Of a stretch of 21,466 nt of DNA, positions 14,367 through 21,466 are shown in pieces. How positions within the stretch are numbered: the stretch's first letter is position 1; every line of letters starts with the position of its first letter. Made by a program: the position numbers and the translations under genes. The stretch comes from Thermoplasmata archaeon (GTDB lineage Archaea > Thermoplasmatota > E2 > DHVEG-1), in the NCBI GenBank assembly GCA_030637965.1, contig DAOWFO010000080.1, positions 1 to 21,466 on the forward strand, read 5' to 3'. The notes under the pieces were generated by a model that saw only the letters and a list, made by a program, of their open reading frames with translations, ran no database searches and was not told the DNA's origin.

Positions 14367-14924
14367 ATGCCAGCAATAAAAGTAGAAAATATTGTAGCGT
14401 CTACTTCCTTTGCAGATAAACTGGATTTGGACGCCATAGCACAATCGTTAGAAGAAGCAGAATATGAACCTGAACAATTCCCTGGTTTGGTATATAGGAT
14501 AAAAAACCCTAAGACAGCAACATTACTTTTTAGAAGCGGTAAAGCTAACTGTACAGGTGCAAAGAACATAGAAGATGTACAGAAGACCATAGAGATTATT
14601 GCAGACAAATTAAGGAAAATGAATATTGACGTGTATAAGAACAAAGATCTTGAAATTGTTATACAAAACATAGTAGCTATATCTGATTTAGGAACTGAAC
14701 TTAATCTAAATGAGGTAGCAATGGGATTAGGTTTAGAAAACGTAGAATACGAACCTGAGCAGTTCCCTGGCTTAGTCTACCGAATAAAAGAGCCGAAAGT
14801 AGCAATGCTTCTATTTGGTTCTGGAAAAATAGTTTGTACAGGTGCTAGAAAAACAGAAGACGTATCAATAGCTGTAGATAAACTATCTGCCGAACTATCC
14901 TCACTAGATCTCATAAGAAAATAA
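14367..14924 (+). CDS. tbp: TATA-box-binding protein TBP (canonical)
   Basis: A 185-residue archaeal TBP of normal length, the general factor that recognises TATA boxes and recruits TFB and RNA polymerase. Repeat 1 has VENIVAST (Asn8), EYEPEQFPGLVYRI (Phe38) and LLFRSGKANCTGAK (Phe55). Repeat 2 has IQNIVAIS (Asn101), EYEPEQFPGLVYRI (Phe133) and LLFGSGKIVCTGAR (Phe150). The stirrup loops of the two halves are identical over 14 residues, unusually high internal symmetry. KANCTGAK has Asn where Val or Ile is usual. GGAG eight bases before ATG 14367 supports the start. The acidic C-terminal tail of many archaeal TBPs is missing; the protein ends LDLIRK. Co-transcribed with the divergent paralogue upstream. 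Confidence 0.97.
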   Translation: MPAIKVENIVASTSFADKLDLDAIAQSLEEAEYEPEQFPGLVYRIKNPKTATLLFRSGKANCTGAKNIEDVQKTIEIIADKLRKMNIDVYKNKDLEIVIQNIVAISDLGTELNLNEVAMGLGLENVEYEPEQFPGLVYRIKEPKVAMLLFGSGKIVCTGARKTEDVSIAVDKLSAELSSLDLIRK

Positions 14925-14970
14925 AACTTTGTTTTTCTTTTCTTCTTTATTCATAAACAAGTTTGTTTAT
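14925..14970 (+). terminator. T-rich terminator and hairpin between convergent tbp and pycA
   Basis: Directly after the TBP stop, about 14930-14950 is a pyrimidine run rich in T (TTTGTTTTTCTTTTC and more), a typical archaeal termination signal. Next, ATAAACAA (14953-14960) and TTGTTTAT (14963-14970) are perfect inverted arms around GT. The right arm contains the pycA stop codon (14967-14969). The T-run serves the plus strand only. Confidence 0.6.
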
Positions 14971-16427
14971 TCCTTCTGGTGTAGTTTATTTGAAGCTATA
15001 ATAACAGTTTGAACCGCTGCCATTGCTGCAGCAGTTCTGGTTGAAGATAATTGTGATTTCATCTCTTTAACATGTTCCACCACTTTATCAAGAATCCTAT
15101 ATCTGGGAATAAAACTTGTATCGTATTCGCCTTTTATCCATTGTTTATTTTCCATTACAACTTGATGAAATGGGATATTATGTCTCACGCCTCCAATCTG
15201 AAATTCCCATAATGCTCGTTTTGTTCGTTCTATTGCTCTTTGTCTATCCTCAGCCCATATGATTAGCTTAGCCATCATGGAATCATAAAATGGAGGAATA
15301 GTAAATCCTTGATATACTCCTGAATCAATTCTGATACCTGGACCACTAGGTTCTGCATATTTGATAATCTTACTTGGTGCTGGAGCAAAATTATTCATAG
15401 GATCCTCAGCATTGATACGACATTCAATAGCATGACCTCTTGGGCGAATATCATTTTGATCATATTCAAGTTCCAGACCAGATGCAATACGAAGTTGTTC
15501 ACGGGCTAGATCAACTCCTGTTGTAGCCTCCGTTATAGGATGCTCAACCTGGAGACGTGTATTCATCTCTAAGAAGTAGTATTTTCCATCTTTGAACATA
15601 AATTCACAAGTCCCGGCATTATAGTACCCTGCCGTTTCTGCTACTAGTACCGCTTGTTCACCAATTTCTTCACGAAGTTCAGGTGTTAATGCACAAGAAG
15701 GAGTTTCTTCTATAAGTTTTTGATGTCTTCGTTGAACACTGCATTCACGTTCAAAACAGTGGATAAGATGATTTTTTTTGTCACCAATAATTTGATATTC
15801 TATATGGCGAGGATCCTCGATGAATTTCTCAATAAAAACGGAATCATCACCAAACGAGTTTTTGGCAAGTTGACGGACACTTGTTAGTGCTTTTTCCATC
15901 TTATTTTCATTTTCGACCATCTGAATGCCTATACCACCGCCTCCAGCAGATGCTTTCAACATCACAGGATATCCTATTTCATGAGCAATATTCTTTGCTT
16001 TTTCATGATCAGATATTGCCTCAGTTACTCCAGGGACAACATACACACCTGCTTTCATCATAGATTTTTTCGAATCAATTTTTGAACCCATTAGTTTCAT
16101 TGAAGATACTGGTGGACCTATAAACTCAATACCATTTTTGTGACACATTTCTGCAAAATCGGCATTTTCAGCCATAAAACCATATCCTGGATGTATACCT
16201 TCTGCTTTTGATTTCAATGCAGCATCGATTATATTGTCTTTCATAAGATAACTCTGATTAGCAGGGCCTGGACCTATGTTATATTTTTCGTCTGCATATC
16301 TAACAAATAATGCTTTTTTATCAGCATCTGAAAAAACTGCAACTGTTGTTATTCCCAGCTCTTTACATGCCCTCATAATTCGGATTGCGATTTCTCCACG
16401 ATTTGCAATCAGTACTTTATTAAGCAT
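14967..16427 (-). CDS. pycA: Pyruvate carboxylase subunit A (biotin carboxylase)
   Basis: A 486-residue biotin carboxylase: it uses ATP and bicarbonate to carboxylate the biotin on PycB. N-terminal KVLIANRGEIAIRI, the glycine-rich ATP loop KASAGGGGIGIQ, the HIEYQIIGD and FERECSVQRRHQKLIEE blocks, and the active-site EMNTRLQVEHPITE are intact, followed by GHAIECRINAEDP and the biotin carboxylase C-terminal domain. A 35-residue Ala-rich tail after RYRILDKV is like that of methanogen PycA. GAGGTG five bases before ATG 16427 marks the start. It follows pycB by 21 bp on the same strand. Acetyl-CoA carboxylase use is unlikely because no carboxyltransferase of that type is present and the partner is a pyruvate-type subunit. 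Confidence 0.94.
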   Translation of the reverse strand: MLNKVLIANRGEIAIRIMRACKELGITTVAVFSDADKKALFVRYADEKYNIGPGPANQSYLMKDNIIDAALKSKAEGIHPGYGFMAENADFAEMCHKNGIEFIGPPVSSMKLMGSKIDSKKSMMKAGVYVVPGVTEAISDHEKAKNIAHEIGYPVMLKASAGGGGIGIQMVENENKMEKALTSVRQLAKNSFGDDSVFIEKFIEDPRHIEYQIIGDKKNHLIHCFERECSVQRRHQKLIEETPSCALTPELREEIGEQAVLVAETAGYYNAGTCEFMFKDGKYYFLEMNTRLQVEHPITEATTGVDLAREQLRIASGLELEYDQNDIRPRGHAIECRINAEDPMNNFAPAPSKIIKYAEPSGPGIRIDSGVYQGFTIPPFYDSMMAKLIIWAEDRQRAIERTKRALWEFQIGGVRHNIPFHQVVMENKQWIKGEYDTSFIPRYRILDKVVEHVKEMKSQLSSTRTAAAMAAVQTVIIASNKLHQKE

Positions 16428-16448
16428 GATTTCACCTCTTAATTAATC

Positions 16449-18260
16449 CTATATAACTTGAATGAGAATATCTCCGCTAGCTACAGAGTCCCCCTCATTT
16501 ACAAAGATTTTTTTAACCTCTCCAGCAACATCGGATTTAATCTCTTGTTCCATCTTCATTGCTTCAATTGTTGCAATGACGTGTCCTTCTTTTATCTTAT
16601 TCCCCTTTTCTACTTTGATAGAAAGTATAGTACCTTGCATATTTGATTTAACGCTTCCTTCCATATCTTTAGTAGTTACTTTTGCTTCTTCAGATGTTCC
16701 TGAGACAAGATATCCGCCTATTGGGTTGACTTTTACCTCGAATGGTTCTCCATCTACCTCAACCTCAAATTCTGTTGGAATCTTAGCTGTAACAGATCTA
16801 CTTTCGGGAGGTTCTGTTTCAATCCATATTTGCTTGTGTTCTGGAAAAGACTGTCTAACCATTCCACGTGTCAAATCATGATCGATAGGTAGTGGCAATT
16901 CATCTGAGGTGAACTCTGCTTTTGCTTTTCCCAATAGGAATTTAAGTCCAACTTGAGGGTATAAAGCATATGTCATAATGTTCTCATCTGTCATTTCAAC
17001 ATCATGATCTTTTAGCTCTGATTTTCGCTTTTCCCACATAGGTTCTAAAAGATCGGATGGTCTACAATCAATTACCTCATCCCTCCATTTTGGCCCAAGT
17101 ACTTTTTTCATTATTTCAGGTTTGATGGGTGCTGGAGATTTACCATACATTCCTTTACAATAATCTTTTGTTTCCTTCGTAATAACTTTATATCTTCCAT
17201 GAAGAACGTTCATAACTGATTGAACACCTACTACCTGACTTGTTGGAGTAACAAGTGGTGGGTATCCAAGTTCTTCCCTAACCCTAGCAGTTTCAATAAG
17301 TATCTCTCGATATTTCTCATTTGCCCCCTGTTCTTCAAGTTGGAAAATTAGATTTGAAAGCATCCCGCCAGGAATTTGGTGTAATGTAACACTAGGATCA
17401 ATCTTTAGTGCATTGATTCTATGCAAATGCCTGTATTTTTCCCAAATGTCAAGGAAATATTTCCTGATTTCGATAAGTAGTTTTAAATCATAATTAGTAT
17501 CCCATTCTGTTCCTTGAAGTGCAGCAACTACACTTTCTGTTGGCGGTGCAGCAGTCCCCCCAGATATTGGTGAGATTGCAGTATCTAAAATATCTATACC
17601 TGCCTCAATAGCTCTCTGATATGCCATACCTGTCATTCCACTAGTGCTGTGTGAATGAAGGTTGATTTCTAGTTTAATTCCAGCATCTTTACATCCTTTA
17701 ACAATATCATATGCACGTTTAGGGGATATCATTCCCGCCATATCTTTTATACAGAGGGAGTCTGCTCCCATTTTCGATAGCTTCTCAAATTTTTCAACAA
17801 AATAATCCACCGTATGAATTGGAGATATTGTATAACTTAAACAAGCTTGAACGTGACCTCCATTTTCTTTGACAGCCTCCATAGGAGTTTCCATATTTCG
17901 AAGATCGTTTAACGCATCAAAAATTCTGAAAACATCACAACCATTTTTCTTTGCAAGATAAACAAATTTTTTTACAATGTCATCTGGGAAATTTCGGTAG
18001 GCAACTACGTTCATCGCCCGCTCCAACATCTGAAGCGGTGTGTTTGGTATTGCTTCTTTAAGTTTATTTAATCTCTCCCATGGATCTTGATTAAGATACC
18101 TAATTGATACGTCAAATGTTGCACCACCCCATACTTCAAGGGAGAAAAAACCCACTTGATCTAATTTCTCCGCAATATGTAGCATGTCTTCTGTTCTCAT
18201 TCTTGTTGCTAGCATTGATTGGTGAGCATCTCTTAATATCATCTCGTGTAATTTAACCAC
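16449..18260 (-). CDS. pycB: Pyruvate carboxylase subunit B (carboxyltransferase plus biotin carrier)
   Basis: A 603-residue protein that transfers CO2 from biotin to pyruvate, making oxaloacetate. The N-terminal HMGL-like carboxyltransferase TIM barrel begins with LRDAHQSMLATRMRT; the metal site shows LHSHSTSGM and the carboxy-lysine is in CIKDMAGM. A PYC/OADA conserved domain follows (about 300-480), then a biotinyl domain with the biotin Lys569 in EAMKMEQE, 34 residues from the end. The start codon is GTG at 18258-18260, decided by AAAGGAGG at 18269-18276, eight bases upstream; an ATG just before is out of frame. Oxaloacetate decarboxylase alpha chain is the main alternative, but no membrane beta or gamma subunit is present and pycA is adjacent, so the anaplerotic carboxylase is favoured. 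Confidence 0.94.
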   Translation of the reverse strand: MVKLHEMILRDAHQSMLATRMRTEDMLHIAEKLDQVGFFSLEVWGGATFDVSIRYLNQDPWERLNKLKEAIPNTPLQMLERAMNVVAYRNFPDDIVKKFVYLAKKNGCDVFRIFDALNDLRNMETPMEAVKENGGHVQACLSYTISPIHTVDYFVEKFEKLSKMGADSLCIKDMAGMISPKRAYDIVKGCKDAGIKLEINLHSHSTSGMTGMAYQRAIEAGIDILDTAISPISGGTAAPPTESVVAALQGTEWDTNYDLKLLIEIRKYFLDIWEKYRHLHRINALKIDPSVTLHQIPGGMLSNLIFQLEEQGANEKYREILIETARVREELGYPPLVTPTSQVVGVQSVMNVLHGRYKVITKETKDYCKGMYGKSPAPIKPEIMKKVLGPKWRDEVIDCRPSDLLEPMWEKRKSELKDHDVEMTDENIMTYALYPQVGLKFLLGKAKAEFTSDELPLPIDHDLTRGMVRQSFPEHKQIWIETEPPESRSVTAKIPTEFEVEVDGEPFEVKVNPIGGYLVSGTSEEAKVTTKDMEGSVKSNMQGTILSIKVEKGNKIKEGHVIATIEAMKMEQEIKSDVAGEVKKIFVNEGDSVASGDILIQVI

Positions 18261-18475
18261 TCATCCTGCCTCCTTTATTCAACAACTTTTTTAGTCATTT
18301 AGGATGTATCAAATGGAGAATGGTATCTTATTAATATACTTAATAATATCGGGGCAATGTTTCAATTTTGAAAAAGAAAATTTTATTAATAGAAAATATA
18401 TAAACAATAAATTTCAAAAATAGAAAAATTATTTTCTCCATATTAACACGTAAGATTTAAATATTTGACTCTATA
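18261..18475. promoter_or_regulatory. Divergent promoter region, pycBA and Lon-like protease
   Basis: Leftward, the stretch around 18330-18345 (GTATATTAATA on the minus strand) is a TATA candidate for pycBA, ahead of the AAAGGAGG site. Rightward, TTTAAATA at 18456-18463 would place transcription start near 18485, which is after the first ATG (18476) of the protease gene and before the ATG at 18497. The middle is A-rich with no gene. Confidence 0.4.
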
Positions 18476-20605
18476 ATGTTGAAAAAGAAAGAGAGAATGA
18501 ATATGTTAAGAAAAATATTACTTGTAATGCTATGTTTTTCGCTCTTATATTCCACTTCAACTCAATTTTCATTGGCAGAAATACCTGGTGAAATTAAAGA
18601 GAACAATATCTCAATAGAATACCGTAATGTAACAGTATACGCTCCTGCAGTAGCAGAAACCGAGGATGGATATATTGGTGTTATTTCTACCATTACAGCA
18701 ACTATTCAAAATAAAGGGAGTGGTAGGGTATTTGTTGACACTTTACCCCTGGCTCAAATAGATATGCAAGGATCAGCACGGCTAGCAGTAAAAGTAGCAA
18801 GTGCTCTTGTTGAGAATGATAAAAGATGCGATGTTAATCCATCTGAATATGATTATTTTTTCGTAATAAGAACATCTGCTCCAATTATTGGTGGGCCATC
18901 AGCAGGAGCAATTATGACTGCTGCTGTAACTTCACTTCTTGAAAACTGGACTATGGATAGTGAAACAGTTATGACAGGAATGATAAATCCTGATGGTAGT
19001 ATTGGTCCTATTGGTGGAATACCTAAAAAAATCGATGCTGCTTATTCTGTTGGTGCAACCCGTTTTTTAATACCAAAAGGCCAGATGACTTATTTAGATA
19101 CAATAGTAGAAACAGTAACTGAGAATGGCTGGATGCAAACCACAACAAAAACAGTTTTAAAGAATGTATCTGAGTATGCTATGGAAAACTATGGAATGGA
19201 AGTTTTCGAAGTGGAAGACATAAATGATGTTCTTATTTATTACACCGGATGGTATTTTCCGGTAATAAAATCTAATGACAGTATTACAACCGAGGATTAC
19301 ATAGAATCCATGAAACCTCTTGCAACTACACTTTTAAATCAGGCAGAAAATACATATGGAAATGCAAGTGTTTCTTTTAACATTACAGATATTCCAAACT
19401 TCTATCCGTATTATTATAGAAACCAAGTAACCGATTTTTTAAATGATGCCGAAGATGCTCTAATTGAATCAGAAGATTGGTTTGAAAAAGATTTATACTA
19501 TACTAGTACAAGTAAATCCTTTCAATCTTTAATCAATTCCCAGTTTGTAATTTATGCTTGTGAATATTTCAATGCCGAGAGCAAAAACGATTATGTATAT
19601 AAAACACTTCAGAACGCGTTGGATTTTTACATAAATCAAAGCATTTTGGCAAAGAATACTAAAATAATGGGAACTACATCTCTTCAATGTGTCGGTGCAG
19701 CACAAAAACGTGCATCCGATGCAGGATCGTATTTATCAGATGCAGAAGTTAAATATCAAAATGGAGACTATTTTACAGCACTATATAATATAGCCTATGC
19801 AGTGCAAAGATGTGAGAGTATAGGATGGTGGTTGGGACTTACATCACATTTTAATGACACTGGAACAATAAATTCTCAAGAACTTAACGATCTTGCTGGC
19901 GAATACATACAAGATGCTCAACAAGCAGTTGTTTATTCAAGTGTTATTTTACAAGAAATTGGAAAAACATCTAGTTATATTAATGATGCAAATAGTTTAC
20001 TAGAAAATGCAAGAAAAGACAAAGAAAATGGATATCCGGCAGCTGCTTTGTTTGAAGCATTAGAATCATTATCTAATTCAAATCTTGCATTGGAGCTTAT
20101 TGATGGGATCACTAAAGATAAAGTAGATAGGGCAAATGAAAGTGCCCATGCAAGTATAAGTGAAAGTAGACTCCGCGGTATAGAACCTGTACTTGCTGTA
20201 AGTTATTACGAATATGCAAAAAGTTTTGTAGAAGACTCAGTCGATATTGCTATGTTTTACTACAAATATAGTGATCTAATACCTGGTGTATTAACATTTA
20301 CTGGAACCTTTGGTAAACAATCATCAAGGTATATAGATATTCCTGAAAGTAGGTTTTCTTTATGGAACTATGGAATCTTAAAATATAAGGAATTTTTCGT
20401 GTTGTTTGCGCTCATAGGTGGAATTTGCGGCATAGGTTTAGGAATAATTATTGGTAATATGTCGTCAAAAAAGGAGAAAGAAAAAATTTACGAAACATGG
20501 ACTCCAAGAAGTGTTAATGATTATTTTAAAAATCAAAAAAATCAGCATCTTTCCGAAGAAAAGATGCCAAGAAGTATAGAAGATTACTACAAAAAATCCA
20601 AATAA
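18476..20605 (+). CDS. Membrane-anchored Lon-like (S16) serine protease
   Basis: A 709-residue archaeal protease with a Lon proteolytic domain but no AAA+ ATPase (COG1750-like). Order: signal peptide (about 8-34); S16 domain to about 255 with nucleophile Ser142 in GGPSAGA and base Lys185 in GGIPKKI, the same 43-residue spacing as E. coli Lon Ser679-Lys722; a long helical region (about 270-600) with repeated Ala/Asn-rich helices and aromatic residues; one membrane helix (640-661); and a short charged cytoplasmic tail (662-709). The protease domain thus faces outward. The tail carries two copies of PRSxxDYxK (677-685 and 698-706). The start is uncertain: ATG 18476, or ATG 18497 or 18503, which fit the TATA box at 18456-18463 better. 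Probably a surface quality-control protease; substrates unknown. Confidence 0.88.
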   Translation: MLKKKERMNMLRKILLVMLCFSLLYSTSTQFSLAEIPGEIKENNISIEYRNVTVYAPAVAETEDGYIGVISTITATIQNKGSGRVFVDTLPLAQIDMQGSARLAVKVASALVENDKRCDVNPSEYDYFFVIRTSAPIIGGPSAGAIMTAAVTSLLENWTMDSETVMTGMINPDGSIGPIGGIPKKIDAAYSVGATRFLIPKGQMTYLDTIVETVTENGWMQTTTKTVLKNVSEYAMENYGMEVFEVEDINDVLIYYTGWYFPVIKSNDSITTEDYIESMKPLATTLLNQAENTYGNASVSFNITDIPNFYPYYYRNQVTDFLNDAEDALIESEDWFEKDLYYTSTSKSFQSLINSQFVIYACEYFNAESKNDYVYKTLQNALDFYINQSILAKNTKIMGTTSLQCVGAAQKRASDAGSYLSDAEVKYQNGDYFTALYNIAYAVQRCESIGWWLGLTSHFNDTGTINSQELNDLAGEYIQDAQQAVVYSSVILQEIGKTSSYINDANSLLENARKDKENGYPAAALFEALESLSNSNLALELIDGITKDKVDRANESAHASISESRLRGIEPVLAVSYYEYAKSFVEDSVDIAMFYYKYSDLIPGVLTFTGTFGKQSSRYIDIPESRFSLWNYGILKYKEFFVLFALIGGICGIGLGIIIGNMSSKKEKEKIYETWTPRSVNDYFKNQKNQHLSEEKMPRSIEDYYKKSK
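20504..20593 (+). repeat. Duplicated nine-residue tail motif PRSxxDYxK within the Lon-like protease
   Basis: Codons at 20504-20530 encode PRSVNDYFK and those at 20567-20593 encode PRSIEDYYK, 21 residues apart, in the cytoplasmic tail after the membrane helix. The DNA of the copies differs at several third and other positions, so the peptide, not only the DNA, appears to be kept. Confidence 0.7.
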
Positions 20606-20629
20606 CACTTGTACTTACATATTTTTACG

Positions 20630-21466
20630 ATGCAAAAGATATCTGGAGAACTTGTTGATAATAAAATAATTGTTAAAAAAGTAAAAGATATTGGGCGATT
20701 TTATAACAAGAGTCGTTTTGGTAAAACTATTACAAACAACATACTAGTTCTTGATTTAATTGAAGGTGTTTTTCTACTAGACGAAGGAAAACTTCGATTA
20801 TTCTATGACGGCGTGGAGATATTTCTTCAAGATCTAGTGAAACTTTCTGCTAAACAAACTCCTCATTTTGAGATAAAGTATCTTATATTTAGAGATTTAA
20901 GAAAAAGGGGATACCAGATAAAAATCAATGAAGAAAGCAAGGATTTTGATTTTTTTCTTAATAAAAAAGATAATGGCTCAGGAAAAAACAAGAATAAATA
21001 TTTCATTTCTTCATTCTCTGAAAGAGATATAATGGACATCGCTAAAATTAAACAATTAATTAAAACAGCAATTAATAATAAAGGAGATTTGTGGTTTGCA
21101 ATAGTTGACGAAGAGGGTGATATTACATATTATGACATTTCAATGTTAGATATTAGAGGGATGAATTCTGAATATAAATTTTTAAAAACTACAGGAATTC
21201 TACTTGAAAATAGAGTTGTTATCTTTGATAAAAATATTGCCGAAGAATTATTGGAAAAAGAGTTTTATGGTAAACCTTTTGGTAATGGTTTGCAATTATC
21301 TATGGTTGAAGCATTATATCTGTTTGAAAAAGGTGTTTTTGAAATACAGGATATTAAAAAAGATAAAAATTTTTCTCTAAATGAATTCAAGAATTTAATA
21401 CAGCAAATACAACCAGATATTGATCTGAGATTTACTGTTTTTAGTGATTTGAAAAAACGCGGATTA
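20630..21466 (+). CDS. endA: tRNA-intron splicing endonuclease EndA (C-terminal end outside window)
   Basis: An open frame of 279 codons from ATG 20630 runs off the right edge. It looks like the fused, two-repeat (alpha2 homodimer) archaeal EndA, which cuts bulge-helix-bulge motifs in pre-tRNA. The degenerate N-terminal repeat has YNKSRFGK and LIEGVFLLDEGKL, ending FEIKYLIFRDLRKRGY. The second repeat has EKEFYGKPFGNGLQLSMVEALYLFEKG and RFTVFSDLKKRGL. The catalytic Tyr-His-Lys, which follow KKRGL, lie beyond the window and cannot be checked. The gene begins 24 bp after the protease stop, with no Shine-Dalgarno; CATATTTTTA just upstream is TATA-like but very close to the start, so co-transcription with the protease is possible. 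With archease near 1.4-1.8 kb it is the second tRNA-splicing gene here. Confidence 0.9.
   Translation, partial: MQKISGELVDNKIIVKKVKDIGRFYNKSRFGKTITNNILVLDLIEGVFLLDEGKLRLFYDGVEIFLQDLVKLSAKQTPHFEIKYLIFRDLRKRGYQIKINEESKDFDFFLNKKDNGSGKNKNKYFISSFSERDIMDIAKIKQLIKTAINNKGDLWFAIVDEEGDITYYDISMLDIRGMNSEYKFLKTTGILLENRVVIFDKNIAEELLEKEFYGKPFGNGLQLSMVEALYLFEKGVFEIQDIKKDKNFSLNEFKNLIQQIQPDIDLRFTVFSDLKKRGL

Noticed and set aside
13935..14671. Two long minus-strand open frames opposite the TBP genes with similar sequences to each other
   Set aside because: Their likeness follows from the repeated TBP stirrup sequence on the coding strand; no independent evidence of translation.
16449..18260. Oxaloacetate decarboxylase alpha subunit
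   Set aside because: No beta or gamma membrane subunits nearby and a biotin carboxylase gene is adjacent, so pyruvate carboxylase subunit B fits better.
1..21466. CRISPR arrays, tRNA or rRNA genes, insertion sequences, prophage or integrase genes
   Set aside because: Looked for and not seen: no regularly spaced repeats, no cloverleaf-like GC-rich segments apart from 1182-1241 (which lacks tRNA features), and no transposase or integrase frames.

Overview
The window is AT-rich archaeal chromosome. The gene content is archaeal and not bacterial: a class-1 archaeal release factor (NIKS and GGQ), two TATA-binding proteins, archease, diphthamide ligase, an EndA-type tRNA splicing endonuclease, a beta-CASP RNase, translin, a stomatin/NfeD pair and a membrane-anchored Lon-type protease. 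NikR and a two-subunit PycA/PycB pyruvate carboxylase are common in methanogens and related Euryarchaeota. I would place it in Euryarchaeota, perhaps near a methanogen, Methanofastidiosa, Theionarchaea or Thermococci-like branch, but no lineage marker fixes this. I see no rRNA, tRNA, CRISPR array, insertion sequence or phage gene. The window looks like core chromosome with short intergenic gaps.

Layout. 1-885: a TroA-type metal-binding lipoprotein or secreted protein (cut by the window start), read leftward, divergent from nikR. 893-1377: a small CxxC (DUF1858) protein, then a gap holding a GC-rich inverted repeat that may be a structured RNA. 1378-2555: archease and an MTAP/PNP-family phosphorylase in a leftward operon. 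2640-3311: dph6, divergent from the phosphorylase across a palindromic promoter region. 3308-5696: a leftward pair, an OPT-family transporter and a small stand-alone PqqD-like protein whose start lies inside the transporter gene. 5848-10549: leftward run of stomatin, NfeD protease, aCPSF2-type RNase and aRF1. 10707-14924: rightward run of enolase, a phosphoglycerate-dehydrogenase-like enzyme, translin and two tandem TBP genes, the first very divergent. 14967-18260: leftward pycB-pycA. 18476-21466: rightward Lon-like membrane protease and endA, cut by the window end.

How the genes fit together. NikR probably controls the neighbouring metal-binding protein. Stomatin and NfeD form the known protease-substrate pair. 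Enolase and PycAB join lower glycolysis/gluconeogenesis to the C4 acids, and the SerA-like enzyme draws on 3-phosphoglycerate. aRF1, dph6, archease and endA belong to translation and tRNA maturation. The points that most deserve a second look are the divergent TBP paralogue with a charge-reversed TFB-contact stirrup, the PqqD-OPT coupling, the GC-rich inverted repeat at 1182-1241, and the duplicated PRSxxDYxK motif on the cytoplasmic tail of the Lon-like protease.
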